Shown here: positions 56,860-64,000 of the stretch, one piece after another
How positions within the stretch are numbered: position 1 is the stretch's first letter
Layout of the letters: each line of letters starts with the position of its first letter
NCBI GenBank assembly: GCA_040388625.1
Contig: JAZKBK010000002.1
Span: 186,001-250,000 of the forward strand
Origin: Gemmatimonadota bacterium
Lineage (GTDB): Bacteria; Gemmatimonadota; Gemmatimonadetes; Gemmatimonadales; Gemmatimonadaceae
Direction: 5' to 3'
DNA length: 64,000 nt
Program-made: the position numbers and the translations under genes
Notes under the pieces: generated by a model
Told to the model about the DNA's origin: nothing
Databases searched by the model: none
Seen by the model: only the letters and a program-made list of their open reading frames with translations

Positions 56860-57276
56860 ATGACGATGCGTGGCCTCAAGGGCGAGCGCGTGCTGATGCG
56901 CATTCACATCGGCGAGCGCGACAGGTACGAGGGAAAGCCGTTGTACGAAGCGCTCGTCAATCTGCTTCGCACTCGCGGATATGCAGGCGCTACGGTTTTC
57001 CGCGGTGTCATGGGCTACGGCGCAAGCGGCCGGCTAGCAACCGATCACATGGAGCTGCTCGCATTCGATCTCCCACTCGTGATCGAGTGCGTGGATACGC
57101 AGGAAAAGATCGAAGCGATTCTGCCCGAGATCGACATGATGATCGACGCCGGCCTCATCACACTCGAGCGTGCGAAGGTGATTCTCTACCGAGGCAAACG
57201 CAACGACTCGCCGCCGCACACGCTTCCCGAGGAAGACAGAATAGACATCACGGGAGACTGGCAGCAGCAGAAATGA
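56860..57276 (+). CDS. DUF190 (PII-like) protein linked to crcB
   Basis: A 138-residue protein with the DUF190 pattern: GERVLMRIHIGERDRYEGKPLYEAL near residue 8 and YAGATVFRGVMGYGASGRL near residue 43. The fold is PII-like and trimeric. It is often found next to CrcB and may regulate it. The role is not established. It starts two bases after the crcB stop and is followed by a strong hairpin. Confidence 0.92.
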   Translation: MTMRGLKGERVLMRIHIGERDRYEGKPLYEALVNLLRTRGYAGATVFRGVMGYGASGRLATDHMELLAFDLPLVIECVDTQEKIEAILPEIDMMIDAGLITLERAKVILYRGKRNDSPPHTLPEEDRIDITGDWQQQK

Positions 57277-57278
57277 AA

Positions 57279-57309
57279 ACAGCCCCTGGTCAGAGTGACC
57301 AGGGGCTGT
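57279..57309. terminator. Perfect 14-bp hairpin between convergent genes
   Basis: ACAGCCCCTGGTCA (57279-57292), loop GAG, exact complement 57296-57309. It closes the crcB/DUF190 operon and the outer-membrane gene on the minus strand. Confidence 0.92.
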
Positions 57310-57331
57310 GTCGTCGTGCATTACGGCGCTA

Positions 57332-57898
57332 CTAGAACATCACACCGAACGTGATTGGGACGAAGCTGGTGCTTCCGCCACCATCATTGTTGAAGTGGTT
57401 GTAGCGTGCTTCCACGAAGGCGTTGAAGCCGGACAACGGAATCGTCAGACCACCGCCGAGGTCGAAGCCGAACTTCGTGCCGCTGCTTGCTGAATACGTG
57501 CTGCCGCCCGACGAGGTGCTGACGCCTGGCTTGAAGCCACCAATGCCTCCGATGACGTACGGGCGAATTCCAGTCATGGTCGAAATGTCGTAGACCGCGT
57601 TGGCCGTGTACGACCATACGTGCGCGTTGGCGTTGCCGGATCCCTTCGCGCCGAAGTTGTCGTAGTTCACATCACCGCGAAAACCGATTGGAATCGCCGG
57701 CGATCCAAGTCCCACGTGGCCGCCGATGTTGTAGCCGGTGTTTACACTGTTCGACAAATCACCCGTGGGGATCGATGCGCCACCAGAGAGGCCCAGCGAG
57801 AACGGCTTCGTCGCACTCGTTACACTCTGCGCGCCTGCAACAGTTGCACTCGAGATCACTATCGCTGCAACCGCTGCAAACTTTGAAAGACTTACCAT
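57332..57898 (-). CDS. Outer-membrane beta-barrel protein
   Basis: A 188-residue protein with a signal peptide (MVSLSKFAAVAAIVISSATVAGAQ) and amphipathic strands such as FSLGLSGGASIPTGD, YNIGGHVGLGSPAIPIGFRG and FNAFVEARYNHFNN, ending SFVPITFGVMF, the C-terminal Phe signature of outer-membrane barrels. It is an OmpX/OmpW-size barrel of unknown function. The next gene upstream encodes a related barrel. Confidence 0.88.
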   Translation of the reverse strand: MVSLSKFAAVAAIVISSATVAGAQSVTSATKPFSLGLSGGASIPTGDLSNSVNTGYNIGGHVGLGSPAIPIGFRGDVNYDNFGAKGSGNANAHVWSYTANAVYDISTMTGIRPYVIGGIGGFKPGVSTSSGGSTYSASSGTKFGFDLGGGLTIPLSGFNAFVEARYNHFNNDGGGSTSFVPITFGVMF

Positions 57899-57928
57899 GA
57901 ATTGCTCCCCTGAGAGGTTCTAATCAAA

Positions 57929-57959
57929 CGCGCCTCGGATTTTGAAAATCCGCGGCGCG
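57929..57959. promoter_or_regulatory. 15-bp dyad ahead of the outer-membrane gene
   Basis: Arms 57929-57943 and 57945-57959 are complementary with one mismatch around a single G (inner core CGGATTTT-G-AAAATCCG). It lies 30-60 bases upstream of the ATG and may be an operator or a leader hairpin. Confidence 0.6.
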
Positions 57960-58061
57960 ACAGTAACACTTTACTTCTATGCTAGGACGATTCAGGGGTT
58001 CCGCGGGAACAGCAAGAACATTCGTTTATTCGTTCATTTGCCATGTTCGCGCATCAAATGT

Positions 58062-58607
58062 TTAGAACATCACTCCAAATGTCACTGGGATGTAGTGGAT
58101 GGATGTGTACGGTGTCGTCTCCGAGCGGTTCACATCGTGGTATCGAGCCTCTATGAATGCGCCAATGCTGGTGTAGGGGAGCGGGAAGGCAACGCCGGCA
58201 CCCCCGTTCGCACCGAAGTCATTTTCGCGTTTCGCAGCACCGGGCAAACGAAGTGGATACCAGCCAGCGCCGCCTATGAGATACGGCTTTACGTAGCCAA
58301 CTCTGAACGCCACCACGAGATTCGCAGTCAACGAGTTTATGTGGATGTCCTGGACGCGCGCGCCCGCGACAGTCTTGCCGTTGAAGCCGGCGTATCCATA
58401 GTCGATCCGCATGCCGAGCGGAGATTCCCGGGGCCCTATCGAAAGAGTCGCGAGCCCAGCTGCACCCGCTGAATAGTTGCCGTCGAGCCGTCCCACGGGG
58501 ATCGCGGCCCCCCCAGCCAGGCCCAGGTGAAGCGAACTTTGGGCCCGTGCCGAAGGTGCCAGACTCATTCCGATTATGGCTGCTATAGCCACGGCCGAGT
58601 GCTTCAT
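58062..58607 (-). CDS. Outer-membrane beta-barrel protein, paralogue of previous
   Basis: A 181-residue protein with a signal peptide (MKHSAVAIAAIIGMSLAPSARAQ) and strands such as LHLGLAGGAAIPVGRLDGNY and YTSIGAFIEARYHDVNR, ending IHYIPVTFGVMF. It shares the final ITFGVMF/VTFGVMF and the AFVEARY/AFIEARY block with the gene at 57332, so they are tandem paralogues. The two are separated by 163 bases with the dyad. Its ATG is next to the left arm of the inverted repeat at 58610. Confidence 0.86.
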   Translation of the reverse strand: MKHSAVAIAAIIGMSLAPSARAQSSLHLGLAGGAAIPVGRLDGNYSAGAAGLATLSIGPRESPLGMRIDYGYAGFNGKTVAGARVQDIHINSLTANLVVAFRVGYVKPYLIGGAGWYPLRLPGAAKRENDFGANGGAGVAFPLPYTSIGAFIEARYHDVNRSETTPYTSIHYIPVTFGVMF

Positions 58608-58609
58608 GT

Positions 58610-58665
58610 ATAATATCCTAATATGCTAGGTTAATTTTAAATATCCTCTGATCTTAGGATATTAT
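58610..58665. promoter_or_regulatory. 12-bp inverted repeat between divergent genes
   Basis: Arms ATAATATCCTAA (58610-58621) and TTAGGATATTAT (58654-58665) are exact complements 32 bases apart, with another ATATCC in the middle (58641). The left arm abuts the barrel gene, and the right arm overlaps the first ATG base of the HTH gene. The half-site GGATAT(A/T)AT resembles those at 11654 and 17654. Confidence 0.72.
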
Positions 58666-59038
58666 GCCGCTCTACAACACCGCTACAGCCGCAACTGCCA
58701 TCGGAGTCACCAACAAGTGGCTCGATAACCTGCTGTCCCACAACCACATACCCGGAGTCCAGAGCGAGTCGCGGGGCGTATCCCGCCGCCTTTCACTCGC
58801 AGCCGTCACTCAGATAGCGCTGACCAGGGAACTCGTCCATCTCCTGAATGTTCCCGTGCCCACGGCCGTGCAAGTCGCCTCCACCATGCTGGCTGACCCG
58901 GATGGCAAGAGCCTGGCCGATTCACCCATACGCATGACCATCGACCTGCACGAGTTCCAGGCTGACGTGCTGCAGTGCCTCGCCCGCGCCGTAGAGCTCG
59001 CCCCCACCCGCCGGCGAGGACGCCCGCCCAAAAGATAA
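58664..59038 (+). CDS. Small HTH protein with C-terminal AT-hook
   Basis: A 124-residue protein. Residues 1-55 look like a MerR-like winged helix-turn-helix (NTATAATAIGVTNKWLDNLL and SRGVSRRLSLAAVTQIALTR). A helical middle follows, and the end RRRGRPPKR carries the RGRP core of an AT-hook. The ATG lies within the right arm of a 12-bp inverted repeat shared with the divergent barrel gene, so it is likely to regulate itself and that gene. No effector domain is visible. Confidence 0.72.
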   Translation: MPLYNTATAATAIGVTNKWLDNLLSHNHIPGVQSESRGVSRRLSLAAVTQIALTRELVHLLNVPVPTAVQVASTMLADPDGKSLADSPIRMTIDLHEFQADVLQCLARAVELAPTRRRGRPPKR

Positions 59039-59090
59039 GCTGATCCGCCTTCGGGCGCGTGCCCGACGCACGTGGGAACAGCGCCCGCAA

Positions 59091-59128
59091 CGAAAGAGGG
59101 GCGTCCCTTTCGAGACGCCCCTCTTTCG
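59091..59128. terminator. 15-bp hairpin between convergent genes
   Basis: CGAAAGAGGGGCGTC (59091-59105) and its exact complement (59114-59128) flank an eight-base loop, with CTCTTTCG and CGAAAGAG ends. It serves the HTH gene and cspA. Confidence 0.92.
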
Positions 59129-59147
59129 CCATTGCTTCAGGATCGCG

Positions 59148-59360
59148 TTACCCGTTCATCCGGGTGACATTCTCCGCCGCAGGCCCCTTTTGCCCCTGGA
59201 CGATGTCGAACTCCACCGCTTCACCCTCTTGCAGCGACTTGAAGCCGTTGCCGGAGATGGCGCTGTAGTGAACGAAGCAGTCCTTCTGACCGTTGTCGGG
59301 TGTGATGAAACCAAACCCTTTCGCGTCATTGAACCACTTCACCTTTCCGGTCGTGCGCAT
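59148..59360 (-). CDS. cspA: Cold-shock protein CspA family
   Basis: A 70-residue OB-fold protein that binds single-stranded RNA and DNA. RNP1 (KGFGFIT) is near residue 13 and RNP2 (DCFVHYSAI) near residue 28, with [20 protein letters not shown] following. A CAGGAGTTAGTTGGA leader gives a clear ribosome-binding site. Length is normal for the family. A structured leader is upstream. Confidence 0.97.
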   Translation of the reverse strand: MRTTGKVKWFNDAKGFGFITPDNGQKDCFVHYSAISGNGFKSLQEGEAVEFDIVQGQKGPAAENVTRMNG

Positions 59361-59505
59361 TCCAACTAACTCCTGAATAGAAACTTGTCCGGAAGCAGGA
59401 AACGCCTACCCTGACAATACTGCGGGTAGTTCAGATCCCCCGCACAGATCCATAGGACGATCCTATGCTGGGCCACAAAATATTGGCGGCCGGAATTTTA
59501 GGCAA
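59361..59505 (-). promoter_or_regulatory. cspA promoter and structured leader
   Basis: On the minus strand TTGCCT (59505-59500) and TATTTT (59482-59477) are 17 bases apart, giving a leader of about 110 bases. It contains a 7-bp dyad CATAGGA-CGA-TCCTATG (59451-59467) just after the -10 and a CTACCC/GGGTAG pair closer to the start. Such leaders can control cold-shock translation. Confidence 0.6.
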
Positions 59506-59545
59506 TAGACAAGTTTTCCCTTCAAATTGATCCTGCGGCCAACGG

Positions 59546-59992
59546 TTACTGCACGACCCTGAATGCCTGCACGAAGTATCTGGTCTCGCCAAAACAGGTT
59601 GTGGGCACGCCCCTGTGCTCCCCGTATGACAGGGTCACTTGCTTCCCACCCGCCAGTTGGAGTGCCCTCGCCACCGAATCGTTCCGGACCGTGAAATCGA
59701 ACACGGCCGCGCCCTTCCCGGTCGTGTCGCCAGGCGCCGCCGCCGCCGCCCCCGGTATGGGCGCCACCGCAAGCTCGCCTTCCCACGTCTTACAGAGCCA
59801 TCCGCGCTGAGTCAGGTTCTTCACGTAACCAGTTCGCTCCCCGGAGGAATACACGAAGCCCAGCGTCCCCCAGGTCCAGAGTCCCGCGCCAAGTATCAGC
59901 ACCAGCACTACCGGTACGCCAACCCTGAGCCACAGCCGGCGTTTCTTCTTCGGCGTTGTCGCTGCTTGCGGTATCGGTTCGCTCGACGTCAT
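59546..59992 (-). CDS. Single-pass membrane protein, unknown
   Basis: A 148-residue protein with a basic cytoplasmic N-terminus (KKKRRLWLR), one membrane helix at about residues 25-45 and an exported domain containing [20 protein letters not shown] and [19 protein letters not shown], with two cysteines that could form a disulfide. This is a widespread conserved pattern with no role known to me. It is divergent from ispG across only 30 bases. Confidence 0.78.
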   Translation of the reverse strand: MTSSEPIPQAATTPKKKRRLWLRVGVPVVLVLILGAGLWTWGTLGFVYSSGERTGYVKNLTQRGWLCKTWEGELAVAPIPGAAAAAPGDTTGKGAAVFDFTVRNDSVARALQLAGGKQVTLSYGEHRGVPTTCFGETRYFVQAFRVVQ

Positions 59993-60022
59993 CCCTTTTC
60001 TCTCCGCGGTTACTTTTCGAGT

Positions 60023-61273
60023 ATGCCCTTCGGACCGCGCAGAAGAACGGTGACGACCCTCGTCGGCGACGTCGCCGTCGGGTCAGACCATCCGGTCGTG
60101 GTGCAGTCCATGACCAACACAGATACCGCTGACGTCGGTGGCACCGTCGCCCAGGTTGCGGCACTCGCCGCCGCTGGATCTCAGCTCGTACGTGTCACTG
60201 TCAATAATGAGCCTTCAGCAGCCGCCGTGCCGGAAATCGTCAAACGGCTTGCTGATCTTGGAATCGATGTCCCCATCGTCGGCGACTTCCATTACAACGG
60301 CCACATCCTGCTCGCAAAGTACCCCGACGCAGCACGTGCTCTCGCGAAATATCGCATCAATCCTGGAAACGTGGGCGGTAAGCGACGCGACGAACACTTC
60401 CGCACCATCGTCCGGATCGCCATCGACAACTCCAAGCCGGTCCGCATCGGCGTAAACTGGGGCTCGCTCGATCAGGACCTTCTCACTTCCATGATGGACG
60501 AGAACGCGATCCGCCCCGATCCCCTCGGCGCACGCGACGTCTACATCGAAGCAATGCTCGAAAGCGCACTTCGTTCGGCAATACTCGCCGAAGAGACTGG
60601 CTTGGGACACGATCGGATCATCATCTCCGCCAAGGTCTCCGGTGTCAACGATCTCGTCGACGTCTACCGCCTCCTCGCCGCACGTTGCGATTATCCGCTT
60701 CATCTCGGTCTGACCGAGGCGGGACTCGGCATGAAGGGGATCGTCGCCAGTACCGCCGGTCTCTCGATTCTGCTGAGCGAAGGGATCGGCGACACCATTC
60801 GCGTCTCGCTCACCCCAAAGCCGGGCGGCGACAGAACCGAGGAAGTACTGGTCGCGCAGCAGATCCTCCAGTCACTCGGTTTGCGATCGTTCACACCGCA
60901 GGTGACGTCATGTCCCGGCTGTGGCCGGACGACGTCGACATTCTTCCAGCACATGGCGGAAGACATCCAGACCTACCTGCGCGAGCAGATGCCTGCATGG
61001 CGCGCACAGTACCCTGGCGTCGTCGAGATGAAGGTTGCAGTGATGGGGTGCATAGTGAACGGACCCGGCGAGAGCAAGCATGCCAATATCGGCATCTCCC
61101 TTCCAGGCACATTCGAAGACCCCAAGGCTCCCGTGTACGTCGACGGCAAGCTTGCCGTGACGCTCAAAGGTGATAACATCGTTCCCGAGTTCCTGAAAAT
61201 TCTCGACGACTATGTGGAACGAACCTATGGCGCCACCAGCGGCGCGGGAAGCAACATCACAGCTGGAGTCTGA
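60023..61273 (+). CDS. ispG: 4-hydroxy-3-methylbut-2-enyl diphosphate synthase
   Basis: A 416-residue [4Fe-4S] enzyme of the MEP isoprenoid pathway, making HMBPP from MEcPP. ATG 60023 gives the usual short N-terminus before [20 protein letters not shown]. The SMTNTDT motif is near residue 30. The cluster ligands are in SCPGCGRT near residue 298 and [12 protein letters not shown] near residue 338. An extension upstream in the same frame lies over the divergent membrane gene and is rejected. The DUF3667 gene overlaps its end by 62 bases. Confidence 0.96.
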   Translation: MPFGPRRRTVTTLVGDVAVGSDHPVVVQSMTNTDTADVGGTVAQVAALAAAGSQLVRVTVNNEPSAAAVPEIVKRLADLGIDVPIVGDFHYNGHILLAKYPDAARALAKYRINPGNVGGKRRDEHFRTIVRIAIDNSKPVRIGVNWGSLDQDLLTSMMDENAIRPDPLGARDVYIEAMLESALRSAILAEETGLGHDRIIISAKVSGVNDLVDVYRLLAARCDYPLHLGLTEAGLGMKGIVASTAGLSILLSEGIGDTIRVSLTPKPGGDRTEEVLVAQQILQSLGLRSFTPQVTSCPGCGRTTSTFFQHMAEDIQTYLREQMPAWRAQYPGVVEMKVAVMGCIVNGPGESKHANIGISLPGTFEDPKAPVYVDGKLAVTLKGDNIVPEFLKILDDYVERTYGATSGAGSNITAGV

Positions 61274-62228
61274 TCCGCCGATAGCAGCGACGCAGGGCGG
61301 CGCCTGCCTCAACTGCGGTACGAGTCTCACCGACGCATTCTGCGCCCACTGCGGTCAGCGCGCGGGCGATACGCGCCTGTCAGTGCGCGACATTGCGCAC
61401 GAAGCTGTCACGGAGCACTTGGGGTTGGACAGCAAGGTTGCGCGCACCCTCGTCACACTGCTGTGTCATCCCGGCCGCCTGACGATCGAATTCCTCTCGG
61501 GCCGCCGCGTTCGCTACGTTCCTCCGCTGCGCCTCTATCTATCTCTGAGCGTGTTGTTCTTCCTTTGCTCCGCGACCAGCGCCAGATTGAACGGCTCGAA
61601 TGCGACCGGGGTGGTTCGGTTCGACACATCCGGAGCTGCGAAAAGACCGGGACAGATCATCTCGTTCGACACAACCACTCCGGGGAAGAGCCCCGGAAAT
61701 GCAACGCTGAGCAAGTCTGTCGACTCGACTCACGTCACGTCGAATCCCATGCCCGGAATCACGATCGATACGATGCACGGGAATGCATTGACGCTGCTCC
61801 TTCGCCGCCGGATCGGGCGTCGCGCCGCATACATGCAGAACCACAGGGCTGAAGCTTCCGCTCGCATATCCGAAGCGTTTCAGCATGATCTTCCGGACGC
61901 TCTCTTCCTTCTCGTACCAGGGCTCGCGTTCGCGCTGTGGGTACTGTTCCACGGCGAACATCGTTACTTCGCCGAGCATCTGGTATTCGCGATGCACTTT
62001 CAGGGCTTCGCCTTCGCAGCGCTGACCATCGGACTGCTCCCGATACCGTTCATCGATGCGATTACGGGTTTCACGATTCTGGTGTATCTGTTCCTGGCGT
62101 TGCGGAGAGTCTATGGCCAGGGCGTCGCGTTGACTACGGCGAAGTTCGCCACAATAGTCGTCGGTTACGGTATCTCGCTGGCGGTGATCATGGGACTCGT
62201 AGCACTTACGGTGTTTCTCTTCGCCTAG
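61212..62228 (+). CDS. DUF3667-type membrane protein with zinc ribbon
   Basis: A 338-residue protein starting at ATG 61212 or 61227 inside ispG. Residues 31-52 hold a zinc ribbon, [20 protein letters not shown] (CxxC ... CxxC). Residues 60-110 have a conserved [20 protein letters not shown] segment followed by the first helix. Three or four membrane helices are at about 105-122, 220-240 and 255-335. DUF3667 proteins are membrane proteins of unknown function. The stop overlaps that of the methionine-sulfoxide reductase. Confidence 0.87.
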   Translation: MWNEPMAPPAAREATSQLESDPPIAATQGGACLNCGTSLTDAFCAHCGQRAGDTRLSVRDIAHEAVTEHLGLDSKVARTLVTLLCHPGRLTIEFLSGRRVRYVPPLRLYLSLSVLFFLCSATSARLNGSNATGVVRFDTSGAAKRPGQIISFDTTTPGKSPGNATLSKSVDSTHVTSNPMPGITIDTMHGNALTLLLRRRIGRRAAYMQNHRAEASARISEAFQHDLPDALFLLVPGLAFALWVLFHGEHRYFAEHLVFAMHFQGFAFAALTIGLLPIPFIDAITGFTILVYLFLALRRVYGQGVALTTAKFATIVVGYGISLAVIMGLVALTVFLFA

Positions 62229-62710
62229 CGCGCGAACCGCGAAAGTATCTGGGCGAGGCCGCGTTCGTCTTCGGAGTCGAATGTGCCGGTGTGCTCCGAA
62301 TCGATGTCGAACACTGCTATCAGATCGCCGCTCGAGTCGATTACCGGAAGCACGATCTCGGAACGCGCGCTCGCATCACACGCGATGTGGCCGGGAAACG
62401 TATCCACGTCCTGCACCACGACCGCCCGACGCTCGGCCGCGGCGGTGCCACAGACGCCGCGTCCGAATGCGATTTCGAGGCAGCCCAGTGTGCCCTGGTA
62501 CGGACCGACCCGCATCAGCTTGCCTGGTGTCACGACGCGGTAGAAACCGGTCCACAGGAAACCAAATGCGTTGTGGACCAGCGCGCTCACCGTCGCCATC
62601 TCGGCGATGTCATCATCGATGCCGTCCAGCACGGCCTCGATATGACTTGCGAGCTCGCTATATGCCTGACTCTTTGGAATTCCGCGCAGGTCCAGGGTTA
62701 CTTCGGCCAT
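62225..62710 (-). CDS. msrC: Free methionine-R-sulfoxide reductase (GAF domain)
   Basis: A 161-residue GAF-domain protein. It reduces free methionine-(R)-sulfoxide. The catalytic cysteines are visible as GCLEIAFGRGVCG near residue 81-92 and HIACDASARSEIV near residue 115, with SELV-like DIDS at about 136. It is cytoplasmic. Its gene overlaps the DUF3667 stop by four bases tail to tail. Confidence 0.93.
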   Translation of the reverse strand: MAEVTLDLRGIPKSQAYSELASHIEAVLDGIDDDIAEMATVSALVHNAFGFLWTGFYRVVTPGKLMRVGPYQGTLGCLEIAFGRGVCGTAAAERRAVVVQDVDTFPGHIACDASARSEIVLPVIDSSGDLIAVFDIDSEHTGTFDSEDERGLAQILSRFAR

Positions 62711-62728
62711 GCACGAAAGCTAGCACGT

Positions 62729-62863
62729 TTACTTGAATATTCCGAAGTGTCCCAGCAGCCACCACAGAATGATGAAGATGAGAATCGTTCCGCAGCCGCA
62801 CCCACCGCCGCCCAGTTTCTTGGCGCCGTAGCCCGCCGCGATCCCGCGTAGAATCTTGCTCAT
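62729..62863 (-). CDS. 44-residue glycine-rich small membrane protein
   Basis: ATG 62863 has GGGAGGCCTC directly ahead, a strong ribosome-binding site. The protein is a basic N-terminus, a GGGGCGCG run, and a single hydrophobic helix ILIFIILWWLLGHFGIF. Function is unknown. It resembles small membrane proteins often annotated as hypothetical. A 19-residue longer frame upstream lacks such a site. Confidence 0.75.
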   Translation of the reverse strand: MSKILRGIAAGYGAKKLGGGGCGCGTILIFIILWWLLGHFGIFK

Positions 62864-63003
62864 GAGGCCTCCCCTTATGCACGGACCGTACCGGGCACTG
62901 TACCGGCTTTGTTTCACCAATGCCCGTCAAATCGTCTTTTTCGAGCATTTCTCCCACGAACGACAGACTCCGCCAGCCGCACAGCCACATCGTGATGTCG
63001 CCA

Positions 63004-63639
63004 ATGAAGACCTTATCGCTTATCGGAATAGCCGCTCTCGCATTGATCTCCAGCAGTTCCATCGGAGCCCAGACTTCGACCCAGTCTATCGTCGGTGCCT
63101 GGCGCGCAGATGCACCCCTCCCGAATGGAGTGGTCCAGACATTCCGATTCGATGCCGATGGCACGTTCGACCTGGCTCAGGCACTCGCAGTAGAAGGCCA
63201 GTACCGGATCGATGGTAACCAGCTGATCGAAACCGTAACTCTACCCAATGTCGGTGTGACACATACCGACACGGCAACGTTTACCATCGCCGGTGATTCT
63301 CTGGTCGTGAGCGAGCGGACGGGTACACCTCCGCGGGTATTGCGCCGTACGGGCGCTGCCGTCCCGTCTTCGCCAATCGTCGGTGATTGGGTGATTACGG
63401 TCGGCGCCGGAGTCGCTGCACACTACGTCTTCACCACCGACGGTGCGATGCACATGCACGCACAGGTCGGCGACGAAAAAGGGAAGTACGTGGTGCGCGG
63501 CGACACGCTGCATCTGTCCAATGATCAAACCTTCCAGCTGCCTGCCACGGCTCTCTTCACCGTCGCCGACAGCGTGCTCACGCTGACTCCGCAGAACGGA
63601 AAGCAGGCGCGTCAATTTCATAAAGTGGCGCCTCGCTAG
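63004..63639 (+). CDS. Exported lipocalin-like protein
   Basis: A 211-residue protein from ATG 63004 (or 62995) with a signal peptide (MKTLSLIGIAALALISSSS, cleavage near IGAQ). Two repeats of a beta-barrel pattern follow: SIVGAWRADAPLPNGVVQTF RFDADGTFDL and SPIVGDWVITVGAGVAAHYV FTTDGAMHMH. Each begins GxW and continues with short strands, as in lipocalin-like DUF families. No ligand is known. Confidence 0.77.
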   Translation: MKTLSLIGIAALALISSSSIGAQTSTQSIVGAWRADAPLPNGVVQTFRFDADGTFDLAQALAVEGQYRIDGNQLIETVTLPNVGVTHTDTATFTIAGDSLVVSERTGTPPRVLRRTGAAVPSSPIVGDWVITVGAGVAAHYVFTTDGAMHMHAQVGDEKGKYVVRGDTLHLSNDQTFQLPATALFTVADSVLTLTPQNGKQARQFHKVAPR

Positions 63640-63723
63640 CTGACACAGGGTGCGACGCTAGCCGCACCCACGATTCGCGAGATTCGTCATCCGCACGAAG
63701 TGGGAATGACAGATGGACCCCTT

Positions 63724-64000
63724 CTACAACCGCGGCGCCTCGTCATCCCATAGCACGATCCCATGCACCAGCTTCCCCGCTGCGCGCAGGTTCTTCACCG
63801 CCGCTCGAAGATCTGCGATCTGCGTCACACCCACCCGTGCGCACACGACCACATCTGCCGCCGGTATGATCGTGTTGGTCTTGAGCTGAGCGTAACTCGA
63901 TGGGGCAACTATCACGATGAAGTCATAGCGACGCTCCATCCTGGCAAGCGTATCGTGCAGCTTGCGGACTGCTTCCGGCGATGCTGTGCCGATGCGCCCG
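63724..64000 (-). CDS. Bacterial tyrosine kinase / CpsD-like ATPase, C-terminal end (5' part outside)
   Basis: The frame is open through the right edge, giving the last 91 residues. RRYDFIVIVAPSS corresponds to the Walker B-like segment of CpsD/Wzc proteins, and AADVVVCARVGVTQIADLRAAVKNLRAA to the following strand-helix region; GKLVHGIVLWDDE closes the domain. The P-loop would lie beyond the edge. It is expected to control exopolysaccharide chain length. The short final tail lacks a tyrosine cluster. Confidence 0.7.
   Translation of the reverse strand, partial: GRIGTASPEAVRKLHDTLARMERRYDFIVIVAPSSYAQLKTNTIIPAADVVVCARVGVTQIADLRAAVKNLRAAGKLVHGIVLWDDEAPRL

Noticed and set aside
59639-60022. Upstream extension of the ispG frame
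   Set aside because: It lies across the divergent 59546 gene and is Arg-rich and unlike IspG N-termini.
61937-62851. 304-codon plus-strand frame over DUF3667 end and msrC
   Set aside because: It is antisense or off-frame to two motif-bearing genes.

Overview
The window is 64 kb of GC-rich, densely coding chromosome from a free-living Gram-negative bacterium. The gene mix best fits Gemmatimonadota (inference; no 16S rRNA gene is present to prove it). Points in favour are SusC/SusD and FecI/FecR proteins outside a typical Bacteroidota background, a succinate dehydrogenase with one long membrane anchor as in mycobacterial Sdh1, many secreted serine hydrolases and BNR/sortilin-type propellers, Tat-exported enzymes, and outer-membrane beta-barrels. 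No tRNA, rRNA, transposase, integrase, phage gene or CRISPR array was found.

Layout. 1-9.1 kb: the 3' part of a penicillin-binding-like hydrolase, an sdhC-sdhA-sdhB-TPR operon, a YigZ/IMPACT protein, and a DUF305 + LVIVD-repeat pair closed by a perfect hairpin. 9.3-20.1 kb: secreted or catabolic single genes, namely a BNR propeller followed by a MoaD/ThiS-like protein, an M1 peptidase, a D-threonine-aldolase-like enzyme, a GH127-like Tat substrate, an HD protein and a second serine hydrolase. 20.1-28.1 kb: a repeat-filled gap, zinc-ribbon and bactofilin genes, a TPR lipoprotein-like protein, a CocE/NonD hydrolase, beta-carbonic anhydrase, a diphthine-ammonia-ligase-like protein coupled to an NTF2-fold protein, and an FMN reductase. 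28.1-38.3 kb: a peptide-uptake locus (M20 peptidase, S9 peptidase, SusD, SusC, FecR, divergent FecI). 38.4-44.8 kb: two membrane proteins, a 1060-residue sortilin-like propeller, and a BlaI/M56 regulatory pair with an unusually clear promoter-operator. 44.9-54.9 kb: argR and argG are divergent, and argG is separated from argH by a 6.5-kb block flanked by copies of one GC-rich repeat. The block carries two Tat-exported Rieske proteins, two small membrane proteins with histidines in most helices, a TonB-type receptor, an ECF sigma factor and its anti-sigma factor. 54.9-64 kb: a Rieske-ferredoxin-reductase fusion with crcB and a DUF190 gene, two outer-membrane barrels, a small HTH/AT-hook regulator with a long inverted repeat at its start, cspA with a structured leader, ispG, a DUF3667 gene, a free-methionine-sulfoxide reductase, and the end of a BY-kinase-like gene.

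How the genes may work together. The 28-38 kb locus reads as an outer-membrane receptor plus exported peptidases under FecI/FecR control. The 46.9-53.3 kb block is the best candidate for an undescribed system: a predicted periplasmic electron-transfer module beside a receptor and sigma/anti-sigma cassette, inserted into the arginine genes. A second lead is a set of GGATA/TATCC palindromes ahead of an M1 peptidase and a GH127-like gene that resemble the inverted repeat at the HTH/AT-hook gene. Start codons were chosen by ribosome-binding sites and signal peptides. Function calls rest on motif recognition by eye, not on database searches.
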